Shown: in pieces, positions 30,427 through 37,510 of the stretch
Position numbering within the stretch: the first letter of the stretch is position 1
How the letters are laid out: each line of letters begins with the position of its first letter
Origin: Deltaproteobacteria bacterium
GTDB lineage: Bacteria > Desulfobacterota > Syntrophia > Syntrophales > JAFGHS01
Assembly: GCA_016930075.1 (NCBI GenBank)
Contig: JAFGHS010000007.1
Location: 1 to 37,510, forward strand
Length of the DNA: 37,510 bases
Direction: 5' to 3'
The notes under the pieces: generated by a model
Seen by the model: only the letters and a program-made list of their open reading frames with translations
Database searches by the model: none
What the model was told of the DNA's origin: nothing
Made by a program: the position numbers and the translations under genes

Positions 30427-32286
30427 TCAATCCTTAAATTGCACCCGATCGGCCATCAGTGTCGTGCCGCTCAGCGTGCCGAACACCTTAACGACCCGGC
30501 CGTTTGCCAGATCGGCGGCAGCGCCCCTGATAAACATCACACTGCTGCCACCGGCATCGACCTGCTGGTCGGCCACTTTGAAATTCGCATTTGAAACGAA
30601 ATCGCTGATCGCACCAAGCGCCATGACCATGGCTGCACCGCTTCTTTGAAACTCAATCACGCTTGCAACCATTCGGCCGCCAACGATGTTGATGGTGACG
30701 TGAACCCTGACGCCGTTTGCCAGGTCGGAGACGCTTCCGTTTTCAAATACGGTCTCGTCTGTGTAGGCGATTGTCACGCCGTTGATTTGAAAACTCGAAG
30801 CTTCCCCGTCCAGGGCATAGAGCACGCCTTCGACATGCAGCGATGTAAAACCGTTCATCGGCCTGAAGTAGAGTTCCTTCGCCGTCAGGATGCCGTCTAC
30901 GAGGTTGCCGCGAACCAGCACCCTCTGACCCTCCGAGAAGTCATCTTTGGACGCCTCGCTGCCGTCGGCGTTGTAAAACACCGTCGCGTCATTTATTTTC
31001 ATCGCCAGATTGATGTTTGCCAGGGTGAATGCGCCGCTGACTTCGTTGTAACTTGAAACCGTGCCGGGGAAGATGCGGTTCTCGTTGTCTTTTCCGCTGT
31101 CCGAAATCGTGACAAACTCGACCGACGACGCTTTTACCACACCGCCGTCAATGCAGCCTTCGATCTTGATCATGACGCCGTTTGCCAGGTTCTCTGCGGC
31201 GCCTTCCGAAAAGACTGCCGCCGAGGCATCGACCAGTACGCCGCGCAGCATAAAACTGGCTTCCGAAACGAAATCGGTGACGACGCCCGACAACTCGACC
31301 GTGGCATCAGCGGGGGCTTTGATGTAGGTTATTCTGTTCGCCACAACCTTGCCTGACCAGACGCCCTGTATCCTGACCAGGCATCCGTTGGCCAAATCAC
31401 CGGCAGAGCCGTTGCTGAAGGCGGCCGTGCTTGCATCCACAGTCATGCCGCCCAGGCTGAATGTACGGGCCTCCGGGTCAAGATCGCTGATGCGGCCTCC
31501 GAGGCGGACTCTGCTGCCGTTTTCGATCTGCGGAAGTTTGATGAGGACCGCCTTGGCCGTCATCGTGGTGTTGGTGAGCCCTGTATTGGACCAGACCGCG
31601 ACCTGCTGACCGTCGGCCAACGTCGAGCCTGCGGGAAGCAGTTTTGCGCTGCCATAGTCGACGGTCAGCCCGGCGATTGTAAATGTCTTGGCCGTCGTGT
31701 CGAGGTTAGCGACGGGTCCGACGACCCGGACGCCCTCTTCGTTGATCGGATCCTTGCGTTCGATGCGGGTCGCAATGATGTTGCCGGAGGCATCGCGGCT
31801 GCCGTGCACTTCGACGAAATCATCGACGGCAAGGTCTTCCAGGCCGTTTGCGCCTTCGAACACGGTCGGCGCCGCCGGGTCATCCGAAACGACGACCGTT
31901 TGCCCCGCGACGATGAATCCGTCGGCTGTGAGGGAACTGATCTTGCCCCGGACTTTTGACTGGATGGTAAGCGTGGTGATGCGGTCCTGAGCGTCGAGCA
32001 TGGCCTGGACCTTCATACCGAGCTTGACCATGGCGATGGTTCCCGGCGCCGGTGCGTCCGGATTGATCTCCTGATGAACCTGAGCCATCGAGGTGCCGTG
32101 GCGGACACCGTCGATGATGATGCTGCCAAAACCGGTGACCGTTCCCGACGAGTAAGCGGAAACGGCTGCGTTTCCGGCGTCGCCGCCCGAAGTGGTGGCA
32201 GTGCCGCCGCCACCGCCGCTGCAACCGACGCTTAGCATGCAGATGAGCGCAACGATTGTTCCCGACCATTTCTTTTTGTGTTTCAT
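30427..32286 (-). CDS. Large multi-repeat DUF5666 lipoprotein
   Basis: 619 residues from ATG 32286 (MKHKKKWSGTIVALICML), chosen because AAGGAGG lies 5 bases upstream; the frame is open further. A lipobox LSVGCS at about 17-22 marks a lipoprotein with lipidated Cys21. A Gly/Ser/Thr linker follows. The rest is a string of DUF5666-type small beta domains. Four repeats carry a [DN]LANG block followed by a strand, turn and strand (for example DLANGCLVRIQGVWSGKVVA and ENLANGVMIKIEG). The role is unknown; an envelope-anchored binding scaffold is likely. It is the last gene of a three-gene operon and is followed by a terminator. Confidence 0.87.
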   Translation of the reverse strand: MKHKKKWSGTIVALICMLSVGCSGGGGGTATTSGGDAGNAAVSAYSSGTVTGFGSIIIDGVRHGTSMAQVHQEINPDAPAPGTIAMVKLGMKVQAMLDAQDRITTLTIQSKVRGKISSLTADGFIVAGQTVVVSDDPAAPTVFEGANGLEDLAVDDFVEVHGSRDASGNIIATRIERKDPINEEGVRVVGPVANLDTTAKTFTIAGLTVDYGSAKLLPAGSTLADGQQVAVWSNTGLTNTTMTAKAVLIKLPQIENGSRVRLGGRISDLDPEARTFSLGGMTVDASTAAFSNGSAGDLANGCLVRIQGVWSGKVVANRITYIKAPADATVELSGVVTDFVSEASFMLRGVLVDASAAVFSEGAAENLANGVMIKIEGCIDGGVVKASSVEFVTISDSGKDNENRIFPGTVSSYNEVSGAFTLANINLAMKINDATVFYNADGSEASKDDFSEGQRVLVRGNLVDGILTAKELYFRPMNGFTSLHVEGVLYALDGEASSFQINGVTIAYTDETVFENGSVSDLANGVRVHVTINIVGGRMVASVIEFQRSGAAMVMALGAISDFVSNANFKVADQQVDAGGSSVMFIRGAAADLANGRVVKVFGTLSGTTLMADRVQFKD

Positions 32287-32318
32287 ACATTCCTCCTTTT
32301 TCGAAAAATTTAATCCTT

Positions 32319-33329
32319 TTACAGAAGCCTTAGCCACTTGGCCTGAATCATGTTGTTTTGGATCGTTCCTTTCACCTGAACTCTGGCCCCGGCTCTGATC
32401 GGCTTTCCGCCCGCAATGACGGTTGAGGCATCCAGTTCGACTGTTTCCAGACCAAACGGCAGAATAAGGGAAAAGCCGCTGATCGACTGGTCCATGTAAT
32501 AGATACGGTCGATGAAACCTTCAAATTCGACATCGCTGTTGTCCTTAAAGCCTGCGTTCTTTTTTTCTATGGTTTCCGCGATCAGGGTTGACGGCGAGGC
32601 AAGGTATCCCGTCACGTCGACCACATCGCCTTGCTGGATGCCCGCCGATCCGAATTGGCTGAGGATGGCGTTGCTGTAATCGACCGTCAGGGCATTGATC
32701 TTGAAGGTCGTGCCGGTCATGCAGCCGACCCGTCCGACGACGCCGGCCCGGCTGCCGGTTGTTTTCAGAGTAATCCTTGTGGCGGCGATATTGCCCTCAG
32801 CGTCGGTCAGGCCGCTGATTTCGACCACGTCGTCGGCGGCAAGATCGGCCAGCCTCGAGATGTTGCCCAAACCGGCAATAATGGTTTGCGCATCTACCAA
32901 GACCGTCTGGCCCATAACGTCCAGTTTGCTGCGTTCAAGGTCTATGCGGTTGATCGGCCCTTCGACATTATGGTCATAGGTGACCCGGGCGGCGTTGCCG
33001 GTGTTGCCGTCGGCATTGACCGTGCCCTCGACTTTCACGACCATGCCGACATGCAGATCTTTTTCATCGCGGCTTATGCCGCTGATGATGACCGTCGCGC
33101 GGGTGGTTTGAAACTCGATGCCGTTTACGAAAATACTGCCGAGGGCCGTAATATTGCCAACGCTGATGATGCCCGTGCCTCCGATTCCGCCGCCGGCCAG
33201 AGAATCTCCATCGCTTCCGCCGCTGCAGGAGACAACGATTGAAAGCAAAAGAAAGAGAGGCCGGATAAGCCAGATATTCTTTTTGGAGGAAAGCCGTCTT
33301 TGACTGCCAGGAGCTTGATTGCGTTTCAT
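32319..33329 (-). CDS. DUF5666 lipoprotein
   Basis: 336 residues. Basic N-terminus, hydrophobic IWLIRPLFLLLSIVVS and lipobox VVSCS (Cys near residue 35), then a GGGIGGTG linker. Several DUF5666-like beta units follow (ITALGSIFVNGIEFQT, VVKVEGTVNADGNTGNAARV, VVEISGLTDAEGNIAATRIT, ARVQVKGTIQNNMIQAKWLR). Its start overlaps the stop of the DUF6502 gene by ATGA and its stop lies 32 bases before the larger lipoprotein, so the three are one operon. Probably anchored in the outer or inner membrane leaflet facing the periplasm. Function unknown. Confidence 0.85.
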   Translation of the reverse strand: MKRNQAPGSQRRLSSKKNIWLIRPLFLLLSIVVSCSGGSDGDSLAGGGIGGTGIISVGNITALGSIFVNGIEFQTTRATVIISGISRDEKDLHVGMVVKVEGTVNADGNTGNAARVTYDHNVEGPINRIDLERSKLDVMGQTVLVDAQTIIAGLGNISRLADLAADDVVEISGLTDAEGNIAATRITLKTTGSRAGVVGRVGCMTGTTFKINALTVDYSNAILSQFGSAGIQQGDVVDVTGYLASPSTLIAETIEKKNAGFKDNSDVEFEGFIDRIYYMDQSISGFSLILPFGLETVELDASTVIAGGKPIRAGARVQVKGTIQNNMIQAKWLRLL

Positions 33330-34174
33330 TGATTGTCTCCCTGCGTTGTTTTGTCGGGGATCTTTTCCATATCTTCTTCAAAATAATAAATGCCGAGCCC
33401 GATCCGCTTGCGGCCGCTTCCCTGAACGCCGCGGTTTGCGTCACGGTCCCGGGCGGCCAGCCACCGGTCCAGTTTTTCAAGGAGGGCCTGGGCTTCCATC
33501 GAGCTCAGCGCTTTGAACTGATCCAGGAACTTCTCAGGGATGTTGTCATAGGATACCTTGCGCTGGAAGAACGGGGAGATGTTTTGGGGGTCCAGATTGT
33601 GATTCATCGTTGCCATCATATCCGCAACATCAGAGCCGAGGATGTCAAGCTTGGCCTTTTTGTCGGCCCCGGGAAGATAAGCGCGGGTCATGAGTTTGAC
33701 CAGGCCGTCTTCCTGCAGTACGACGGCGCCCGTATTCAGAAGCTCATCGAGGACCGCTCTGACCGGCATGTCGCCGCTGTATTTTTTTACCAGGCTGCTG
33801 AAAGAAGCCTCGCCATACAGAGGCAGGCTCAAGGGGTTGTTGTCATGATCCGAAAACAGGGGATCGCGGATCCAGCCGCTGATGACGCGGGTGGCGCGGT
33901 TGTACCGCTTCGGCGTATCCGCGTCTGCCGGTATCTCAAGATCGCGTAATTTCTGGACTTCCTTGCGCGAAAGCCCTGTGATGACCGAAACCCGCGATGT
34001 TGTCTGCTTGCGTTTCGGAACGCCGAACTCCTTAAAGGCAATATCCACATAGGCCCAACGGGCCAGGTCGGAAAAGGCGTGGTACGAAATGCCGTTGCTC
34101 AGGAGCAGATGAACCAGGGGCCTGAGAAGTTTCAAAATCGCAAGATTCAGGGTTGTCGAAATCGTCGCGCTCAT
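33326..34174 (-). CDS. DUF6502-family protein, putative regulator
   Basis: 282 residues from the ATG at 34174 (MSATISTTLNLAILKLLRPL); the frame reaches an ATG at 34198 that lies upstream of the predicted transcription start. The N-terminal half (LLRPLVHLLLSNGISYHAF, then ARWAYVDIAFKEFG and TSRVSVITGLSRKEVQKLRD) has the look of a helix-turn-helix domain and matches DUF6502 as I know it. The remainder is helical (VDDLLNTG-like, SSMEAQALLEKLDRWLAARD). It heads the operon of two DUF5666 lipoproteins and may autoregulate it through the palindrome over its own promoter. No enzymatic motif. Confidence 0.85.
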   Translation of the reverse strand: MSATISTTLNLAILKLLRPLVHLLLSNGISYHAFSDLARWAYVDIAFKEFGVPKRKQTTSRVSVITGLSRKEVQKLRDLEIPADADTPKRYNRATRVISGWIRDPLFSDHDNNPLSLPLYGEASFSSLVKKYSGDMPVRAVLDELLNTGAVVLQEDGLVKLMTRAYLPGADKKAKLDILGSDVADMMATMNHNLDPQNISPFFQRKVSYDNIPEKFLDQFKALSSMEAQALLEKLDRWLAARDRDANRGVQGSGRKRIGLGIYYFEEDMEKIPDKTTQGDNQ

Positions 34175-34210
34175 GTTTGGGAATATATTCCCAAACATTT
34201 ACTGTGTCAA
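34173..34210 (-). promoter_or_regulatory. Promoter with 26-bp palindrome for the DUF6502/DUF5666 operon
   Basis: On the minus strand: -35 TTGACA (34210-34205), a 17-base spacer, -10 TATATT (34187-34182). The -10 lies at the centre of a perfect 26-bp palindrome spanning 34173-34198 (each half ATGTTTGGGAATA). The expected transcription start (34175 or 34174) coincides with the A of the ATG at 34174, so the mRNA should be leaderless. The palindrome is an obvious operator. Confidence 0.8.
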
Positions 34211-34332
34211 GATTTATTTTATGGACCAAATAAGCAAATAAGGGGGCAGATTTATTTTCATCATCGCGGCCATCCTTCTGCCTTTTTTCCCGCGAGATGC
34301 CGCGAAACGCGGGACTATAGCGTCCGCAATAT

Positions 34333-34540
34333 TTACTCCCGCCAACGGCGGGATTCGCCCCTGCCGGAAATGTGCGAGCATCCCGTCGTTGGCGGGACCA
34401 TCCGTTCCGGTGCGGGGAAGCTCTTGCTTGATTTGCCGTCTTTGGTTTTATAGATGACCTTTCCCTCCTGATTCAGATAGGTCATTCGTTCCTGAGATGC
34501 ATGATGCCCGGATGATGCAGCGGGCGAGATTTTCCATGGC
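34333..34540 (-). pseudogene. IS91-type (Y2/PF04986) transposase C-terminal relic
   Basis: Two minus-strand frames join into one recognisable sequence: MENLARCIIRAS (34537-34502), then after a frameshift near 34500 SQERMTYLNQEGKVIYKTKDGK, then CSHISGRGE. This matches the C-terminal part of IS91-like 'putative transposase' proteins (ENLARYIIRASFSQERMTY...CSHIPNRGEQ) as I remember them. The catalytic tyrosine region and element ends are absent. Inverted copies of TCCCGCCAACGGCGGGA (near 34348 and 34382) overlap it, and TCCTGAGCTTGCCGAAGGA (near 34580) is a widespread dispersed repeat. Confidence 0.55.
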
Positions 34541-34702
34541 CGTATCGTCTTTTTGTGAAGTATGTTTGCCGCATACTCCGTCCTGAGCTTGCCGAAGGAA
34601 GACATTGACACAGGCGTCTGATCCCGAATTTTCTTTCTGGTTGAACATCATAAATGATGCTATATATGGCGCTGAATGATGCATTACAGGAGGAGGAAGA
34701 AG

Positions 34703-34990
34703 ATGTCTCAAATAAGCCCTTCGGAAGATATCCGCTCTGTTACAGACCTGAAGCGCAATACACGTGAAATTCTTGACCACGTCCACGCCACGGGGCGGCC
34801 GGTCATCCTGACGGTGAACGGCAGGGCCGATTCCGTTCTGCTCGACGTCCGGGTCTATGAAAAACACCTTCAGGCGGCGAATCTGGCAAAGCTTATGGCT
34901 CTGGCAGAACAGGATGTGGATAAGGACCGGACACGCCCTGCCCGCGATTTTTTGAAGGGATTCAAGCGTGCCAAAAAAATACCGGGTTGA
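34703..34990 (+). CDS. Phd/YefM-family antitoxin
   Basis: 95 residues from ATG 34703, which has a strong aggaggagg site; the frame is open further upstream but without support. The N-terminal two-thirds (DIRSVTDLKRNTREILDHVHATGRPVILTVNGRADSVLLDVRVYEKHL) is the Phd/YefM DNA-binding fold. The C-terminal charged tail (DKDRTRPARDFLKGFKRAKK) would wrap the toxin. It overlaps the downstream toxin gene by 23 bases, the usual arrangement for antitoxin-first type II pairs. It should neutralise the toxin and autorepress the operon. Confidence 0.9.
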   Translation: MSQISPSEDIRSVTDLKRNTREILDHVHATGRPVILTVNGRADSVLLDVRVYEKHLQAANLAKLMALAEQDVDKDRTRPARDFLKGFKRAKKIPG

Positions 34991-35285
34991 TATTACCGCA
35001 ATAACCGAGACGGATATTACTGAAATATGGGATTACATCGCCCAGGATAATCCCGGTGCCGCCTGCGCTTTTATCCTGCAATTAGAAAAGCAAATCGGAA
35101 CCCTGGAGCGCTATCCCGAACGCTGCCCCCTCATACCGGAGAATGAAAGCCTCGACACTGCTTATCGCCATTTGCTGCACGGCAATTACCGAACCATCTT
35201 CAAAATCATCGGCACGAGCGTGATTATCCTGCGTGTCATCCATGGAGCGCGCTTGCTTAATCAAGGAATTCTGGAGGAAAAATAA
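34968..35285 (+). CDS. RelE/ParE-family toxin
   Basis: 105 residues from GTG 34968, the only plausible start. The sequence YRVDITAITETDITEIWDYIAQDN, then LEKQIGTLERYPERCPLIPE and YRHLLHGNYRTIFKIIGTSVIILRVIHGARLL, is that of RelE/ParE-type small toxins. These either cleave ribosome-bound mRNA or poison gyrase; sequence alone does not separate the two here, though the wording of the blocks is nearer to ParE-like proteins. Its gene overlaps the antitoxin gene by 23 bases, coupling their synthesis. Confidence 0.9.
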   Translation: MPKKYRVDITAITETDITEIWDYIAQDNPGAACAFILQLEKQIGTLERYPERCPLIPENESLDTAYRHLLHGNYRTIFKIIGTSVIILRVIHGARLLNQGILEEK

Positions 35286-35525
35286 CCCCAGACAACAGCC
35301 TCTTCTTACACACCACCCCATATGATTACTGCGGAAATTGTCCATCCGGTTTCCGGGATTTGCGGGATCGTTTCTCTGTTTGTTAGCAAGTGGTAGTTTG
35401 TGTACTTTGTGGAAGGTGTGTTTAATCCCCAAATTCAATCATTCATTGAAATTATTCATGATAATTACAGTCACTTACCTTCACTTATTTTTGTCCGAGC
35501 CCAGGACCTCGCATGACCGATTTGA

Positions 35526-35948
35526 TCAAAAGACCTCATCGATCCAGGCCCTGATTTCGTTCCGGATGCGGCGGATTTCCGCCATGATCGCTTCATCCGT
35601 CCCCGTCAGGAGAGAGGGATTGTCAAAGCCCTTGTGGATCATTGTGTGCCGCCCCGGAATGAAGGGACAGGATTCTCTCGCCTGATCGCACAGGGTCACG
35701 ACGCAGTCGAATCCGATATGTTCGACCTCGGAGATGGGTTTCGATTTATGGCCACTCATGTCAACGCCGATCTCCGCCATCGCTTTCACGCAAAAAGGGT
35801 TCAGGGCGCCCGGCTTCATTCCGGCGCTGAAGGCCTCGTAAGCGTCACCATGGAACGCCCGCAGCAATCCTTCCGCCATTTGCGACCGGGCGATATTGTG
35901 GGTGCAGATAAATAAAACCCTCTTCTTCTTTGCAGCCCCTTGGTTCAT
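35526..35948 (-). CDS. arsC: Thioredoxin-dependent arsenate reductase (low-MW phosphatase fold)
   Basis: 140 residues. The P-loop C-x5-R is FICTHNIARSQMAE (Cys15, Arg21), and the two further redox cysteines Cys87 and Cys94 (TLCDQARESCPF) have the seven-residue spacing of the S. aureus/B. subtilis ArsC triad. The enzyme reduces arsenate to arsenite and is recycled by thioredoxin. No arsR, efflux pump or arsM gene lies nearby, so it stands alone here. A low-molecular-weight protein tyrosine phosphatase is the alternative but would not need Cys87/Cys94. Confidence 0.92.
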   Translation of the reverse strand: MNQGAAKKKRVLFICTHNIARSQMAEGLLRAFHGDAYEAFSAGMKPGALNPFCVKAMAEIGVDMSGHKSKPISEVEHIGFDCVVTLCDQARESCPFIPGRHTMIHKGFDNPSLLTGTDEAIMAEIRRIRNEIRAWIDEVF

Positions 35949-36312
35949 AGCTCATCCTTTCACTTTCTTTTACTGTTTAACAAGCATTGACCGGCGATTT
36001 ATTATCATCAGAGGCACGACTTACGCCAACAGATAATAGTATGACGCCCCTTGAAGCAATACCAACGTTTACGGCAGCTGCAAAGAAAATCAACCGATTC
36101 ATATGAATTCCATATCAGAATCAATTCTATTTAGTAAGTCGCATTGTCGCACTAACTAAACAATATAAGAAGTGCAAAAATGCGACTTTTTCTCAATACA
36201 CTTGTCTTTCACCGGTGTAATATTTTATATATTTTATTGATATTCCAATGGTTATTAAAATTTTAGCCGATCTGGCATGAATTATGACTATAAATACCCG
36301 GAGGATGATTGT
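35949..36312. other. AT-rich intergenic region with long hairpin and weak promoter
   Basis: No gene seen. Arms 36136-36153 (AAGTCGCATT...GCACT) and 36171-36188 (AGTGC...AATGCGACTT) can form a long hairpin with a 3x3 internal loop and a 17-base apical loop. Downstream, TTGTCT (36202) and TTATAT (36225) with a 17-base spacer make a plausible promoter for the NifX-like operon. Confidence 0.5.
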
Positions 36313-36720
36313 ATGAAAATCGCCATACCGGTCTCGGGTGACCGCGTCTCCACAGTTTTTGATACGGCGGATGAGCTTTTTATTATCGAAAGCAAAGCCG
36401 GGATGCCGCCTGTGGAAACGAAATCACTCAAGGGAACGCCCGTTATTGCAAAGGCGGCCATGCTCAAGACATTGGACATTCAGGTGTTGATCTGCGGCGC
36501 CCTGCCCAGACCGGTGGAGTATATGATCGAAACAGCGGGCATCCGCGTCATTCCGTTTATCCGCGGCACAGCGGAAGAGGTGTTTGCCGCTTTTCTAAAG
36601 GACAATCTGGATGATCATATTTTCGTTATGCCCGGATGCCGGCGTCAACAAATAGATACCCAAACAGGACTCTGCAGAAGAGGCAGAGCAATAAATGGAG
36701 GAGGCAGGAATAAAAAATGA
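36313..36720 (+). CDS. NifX/NifB-like dinitrogenase FeMo-cofactor-binding family protein
   Basis: 135 residues from ATG 36313, which has GGAGG 9 bases upstream (the frame is open from 36277). The ribonuclease-H-like fold of the family (PF02579-type) is evident: KIAIPVSGDRVSTVFDTADELFII, then KAAMLKTLDIQVLICGALPRPVEYMIETAGIRVIPFIRGTAEEV in pieces. Stand-alone members are common in anaerobes without nitrogenase and may handle Fe-S or Mo clusters. An extra C-terminal tail (PGCRRQQIDTQTGLCRRGR) has two cysteines. The stop overlaps the next gene by ATGA, and a MinD-type ATPase fragment follows. Confidence 0.87.
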   Translation: MKIAIPVSGDRVSTVFDTADELFIIESKAGMPPVETKSLKGTPVIAKAAMLKTLDIQVLICGALPRPVEYMIETAGIRVIPFIRGTAEEVFAAFLKDNLDDHIFVMPGCRRQQIDTQTGLCRRGRAINGGGRNKK

Positions 36721-37079
36721 AAGTAGCCATACCGTCAAGCGGTCAGGATTTAACAAGCCCCTTTGAACTGAGATTCGGACGGGCCAAATGGTTCATCGTC
36801 ATCGATGCCGACAGCGGTCGTTGGAAAGCGTTTTCCAATGAAACGAATCTTCAGGCCGCTCAGGGGGCAGGCATCCAGACTGCACAAAATCTTGCCGATC
36901 TAAATGTGAACGCCGTCATTACGGCCAATGTCGGACCGAAGGCATACAAAACGCTCAAAGCGGCCGGAATCGACATATACATAGGAAAGGCGCAAACGGT
37001 GGAAGAGGCCCTTCGTTTATATCATGAGGAAAAATTGGAAGAGGCCCAAGATGCCAACGTGGAAAGCCACTGGGGATAA
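36717..37079 (+). CDS. NifX/NifB-like dinitrogenase FeMo-cofactor-binding family protein
   Basis: 120 residues. The same family as the preceding gene: MKVAIPSSGQDLTSPFELRFGRAKWFIVID at the start (in order), GAGIQTAQNLADLNVNAVIT in the middle, and GPKAYKTLKAAGIDIYIGKA leading to the C-terminal helix. The two paralogues share the strand-turn arrangement but are diverged, suggesting a heterodimer or different partners. The ATG overlaps the previous stop (ATGA). Such genes are usually followed by MinD/Mrp-type ATPases in deltaproteobacteria; here that neighbour is broken. Confidence 0.9.
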   Translation: MKVAIPSSGQDLTSPFELRFGRAKWFIVIDADSGRWKAFSNETNLQAAQGAGIQTAQNLADLNVNAVITANVGPKAYKTLKAAGIDIYIGKAQTVEEALRLYHEEKLEEAQDANVESHWG

Positions 37080-37136
37080 GGCCGAATGGAAGAACTCAAA
37101 TCGGGTAACTGAACATTGCATTTTGCAGGAACGGAT

Positions 37137-37289
37137 ATGACCATACCATTTGAAATCGCTATCGCCGGCGGCAAAGGCGGCACGGGGAAAACCACGGTTG
37201 CCGTCAACCTGGCCGTGACATTGGCAGACGCAGCAAAACACGTTCAATATCTGGACTGCGACATACGTAAAGAGATGCAAGCTGTGTGA
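37137..37289 (+). pseudogene. Truncated MinD/ParA-type ATPase
   Basis: A 50-codon frame beginning MTIPFEIAIAGGKGGTGKTT, the deviant Walker A of MinD/Mrp/NubA-like ATPases, and continuing to QYLDCDIRKEMQAV before a TGA. Intact members are about 280-300 residues and continue after LDCD with the switch region. Everything after residue 42 is lost, and the following 100 bases lead into a MITE-like repeat. An intact paralogue may exist elsewhere. Confidence 0.8.
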
Positions 37290-37393
37290 AAATGTGTTAA
37301 AGACTGGCTGGAAAAATGAAAAAGGCGGGGAATAAAAATATAAAGCAAATTTGCATATTTTGTGATTCCTTCAAAAAGACTGTGTTGTAATTC

Positions 37394-37510
37394 GTTTTTT
37401 GTCATTTCGACCCCGCATTTTGTGGGGGAGAAATCCTGAAATCATTAAAGATTTCTCGTCGTCCCGCTTCAGCGGGACTCCTCGAAATGACAGAATTCGA
37501 CTTTTTACGA
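37394..37510. repeat. MITE-like repeat, copy 3 (reaches window end)
   Basis: Inverted pair GTCATTTCGA (37401-37410) and TCGAAATGAC (37482-37491), the shared ACCCCGCATTTTGTGGGGGAGAAATC core (bridged) and the CCCGCTTCAGCGGG hairpin. It ends GACTTTTTACGA at the window edge, the same end as the 26882-27003 element. It may continue beyond the window. Confidence 0.85.

Noticed and set aside
34448..34867. 139-residue minus-strand frame
   Set aside because: Most of it is antisense to the Phd antitoxin or crosses a dispersed repeat; only its last 29 residues are meaningful, as part of the transposase relic.

Overview
The window looks like chromosomal DNA of an anaerobic deltaproteobacterium (Desulfobacterota, perhaps the Syntrophales). 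This rests on gene content rather than a marker gene: Tat-exported 4Fe-4S/cytochrome b redox proteins, a CoA-binding acyl-CoA synthetase subunit, NifX-like proteins beside a MinD-type ATPase, DUF6502/DUF5666 genes, and the palindromic intergenic repeats common in that group. No tRNA, rRNA or CRISPR was seen. Small overlapping operons and decayed intergenic islands alternate.

1-3.75 kb: 3' end of ligA, an acylphosphatase, a short orphan resembling the N-terminus of a PLP decarboxylase, and a pair of exported proteins (TIM-barrel hydrolase-like and alpha/beta hydrolase). 3.75-4.2 kb holds repeats, a dockerin relic and a promoter with a perfect inverted repeat. 4.2-7.4 kb: znuABC-type metal uptake and a Fur-family regulator. 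7.5-11.6 kb: cysteine synthase with a small partner, an orphan NDP-forming acyl-CoA synthetase alpha subunit, and a flavodoxin/SCP2 fusion.

11.7-14.75 kb is the most interesting part. A CsoR-family repressor with the C-x-C but not the His of copper sensors (CstR-like) has its own operator. It heads an operon for a Tat-exported 4Fe-4S protein, a b-type cytochrome and a tiny membrane protein whose frame runs through an in-frame TGA. A hairpin with a GGU-containing loop lies just downstream of the TGA, as in bacterial SECIS elements, so this is a candidate selenoprotein. No catalytic subunit is present.

14.9-16.7 kb: an ABC-2 exporter. 16.9-18.3 kb (minus): an arylsulfotransferase-like protein. 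18.6-24.7 kb: a ZraP-like periplasmic protein behind a good sigma-54 promoter, then a LolD-like ATPase, a MacB/LolC-like permease, a LolA-like protein, an outer-membrane barrel and a PAS/sigma-54 activator. Together they suggest an inducible envelope-stress or lipid/lipoprotein trafficking unit. 24.7-26.4 kb (minus): an ATC-hydrolase-like protein and a TIGR00027-type methyltransferase.

26.4-27.3 kb is a gene graveyard: a terminator, a HEPN-like fragment cut by a MITE-like repeat, a second MITE-like element, and a short selB relic. 27.3-30.1 kb: three genes of unknown function. 30.4-34.2 kb (minus): a DUF6502 putative regulator and two DUF5666 lipoproteins behind a promoter whose -10 sits in the centre of a 26-bp palindrome; the geometry predicts a leaderless mRNA. 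34.3-37.5 kb: an IS91-type transposase relic, a Phd/ParE toxin-antitoxin pair, thioredoxin-type arsC, two NifX-like proteins, a truncated MinD-type ATPase, and another repeat copy.
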